Source: Rhodospirillaceae bacterium (GTDB taxonomy: Bacteria; Pseudomonadota; Alphaproteobacteria; UBA9219). Taken from it: DNA of 6,090 bases. Below the pieces are notes generated by a model, which was not told the origin of the DNA, searched no databases, and was given only the letters and a program-made list of their open reading frames with translations. The stretch is taken from the NCBI GenBank assembly GCA_003486725.1, contig DNGD01000195.1, forward strand, positions 1 to 6,090, in the 5' to 3' direction. Numbering within the stretch: position 1 is the first letter of the stretch; each line of letters starts with the position of its first letter. Shown here in pieces: positions 5,501-6,090 of this stretch. The position numbers and the translations under genes are program-made.

Positions 5501-6090
5501 GAAAAGCGATGCCCTTTTTCAAGGCGCATCCCGCGCAGCGCCGCCGCGCCGTCGGTCGCGTTCTTGCCCGCCCGCTGCACCTGTAACAGGCGCAACGCGC
5601 CCGCGCCGCAGGCAATCGTCATCTGGTCGTCCAGAAGCTCGCCCGCCGCACCGGAATGATCCATTACCACAGCGGCCTTCAAAACCTTGATCTTCTCCTC
5701 GCCGAGCAAAAAGAAGCTGCCGGGCCATGGATGAAACGCGCGGATTTGCCGCTCCAACTCTGTCGCCGGTTTTGACCAGTCGATACGCCCTTCATCGCGC
5801 GTCAATTTGGCGGCATAGGTCGCGCCCTCTTCCGGCTGCGGCGTAGGCTTCAGCGTTCCTGCCGCGACATCCTGAAGCGCGCGCGCAATCATCTTTGCAC
5901 CCAGATCAGCCATCGCATCGTGCAGGCTTTGCGCGATGGTTTCAGCCGTGATCGGCAAGCTTTCTTTCATCAGCATCGCGCCAGTATCAAGCCCCGCATC
6001 CATCTGCATAATCGTGATGCCGGTCTCCCTATCGCCCGCCAACAAAGCACGGTGTATAGGGGCCGCGCCGCGCCAGCGCGGCAAGAGCGA
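5497..6090 (-). CDS. fmt: Methionyl-tRNA formyltransferase Fmt, C-terminal two thirds (5' end outside window)
   Basis: The - strand frame is open to the window edge, beginning SLLPRWRGAAP. This is the sequence directly after the catalytic N-x-H motif of Fmt, so about 110 residues including that Asn and His lie outside. The 197 visible residues hold the catalytic Asp in MDAGLDTGAML (visible residue 35, matching Asp144 of E. coli). After a linker comes the C-terminal OB-like tRNA-binding domain starting near YAAKLTRDEGRIDW, with the conserved RAFHPWPGSFF. Fmt transfers the formyl group of 10-formyl-THF to Met-tRNA(fMet) for translation initiation, in the cytoplasm. truA follows with a 4-nt overlap; def often lies upstream in relatives but is not in this window. 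A TTG at 6084 is internal and not the start. Confidence 0.96.
   Translation of the reverse strand, partial: SLLPRWRGAAPIHRALLAGDRETGITIMQMDAGLDTGAMLMKESLPITAETIAQSLHDAMADLGAKMIARALQDVAAGTLKPTPQPEEGATYAAKLTRDEGRIDWSKPATELERQIRAFHPWPGSFFLLGEEKIKVLKAAVVMDHSGAAGELLDDQMTIACGAGALRLLQVQRAGKNATDGAAALRGMRLEKGHRFS

Noticed and set aside
4650..5514. An identical 11-mer, AAGCGATGCCC, just upstream of both metE (4650-4660) and truA (5504-5514)
   Set aside because: About four 11-mer matches are expected by chance within 6 kb, and the truA copy lies in the fmt coding end, so a shared regulatory site is not supported.

Overview
The window looks like a stretch of an alphaproteobacterial chromosome of moderately high GC content. 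The basis is the fmt-truA pair with a 4-nt overlap (part of the def-fmt-truA arrangement common in Alphaproteobacteria) and the general character of the encoded proteins. The lineage is an inference. No mobile element, CRISPR array, tRNA or rRNA is visible.

Layout. From 1 to 1033 two genes run on the + strand: the 3' end of a TrmJ/SpoU-family RNA methyltransferase, then an overlapping short-chain dehydrogenase that resembles pteridine reductases (FolM/PTR1-like) but has Arg in place of the catalytic Lys and a short C-terminus. From 1034 to 1470 lies a 437-nt noncoding region between convergent genes. From 1471 to 6090 four genes run on the - strand. In order of transcription they are fmt (5' end cut off by the window edge), truA, metE and metF. 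fmt/truA and metE/metF each overlap by ATGA. A 125-nt gap with a strong Shine-Dalgarno sequence separates truA from metE, so metE-metF is probably its own transcription unit.

Function. MetF reduces 5,10-methylene-THF to 5-methyl-THF, and MetE uses that methyl group to make methionine without cobalamin. Fmt uses 10-formyl-THF to formylate initiator Met-tRNA. The SDR may act on pterins. TrmJ-like and TruA proteins modify RNA. The neighbourhood is therefore folate/one-carbon metabolism plus RNA modification, mostly housekeeping.

The most interesting part is the noncoding region. It holds a perfect DnaA box (TTATCCACA) inside a 17-nt stretch that, from memory, equals the R4 region of E. coli oriC. 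Two one-mismatch boxes flank it, an 85% AT tract lies about 80 bp away, and several compact inverted repeats are present. This is a candidate replication origin or DnaA-binding locus, although the inward-pointing genes on both sides are unusual for an origin. No clearly undescribed multi-gene system was found.
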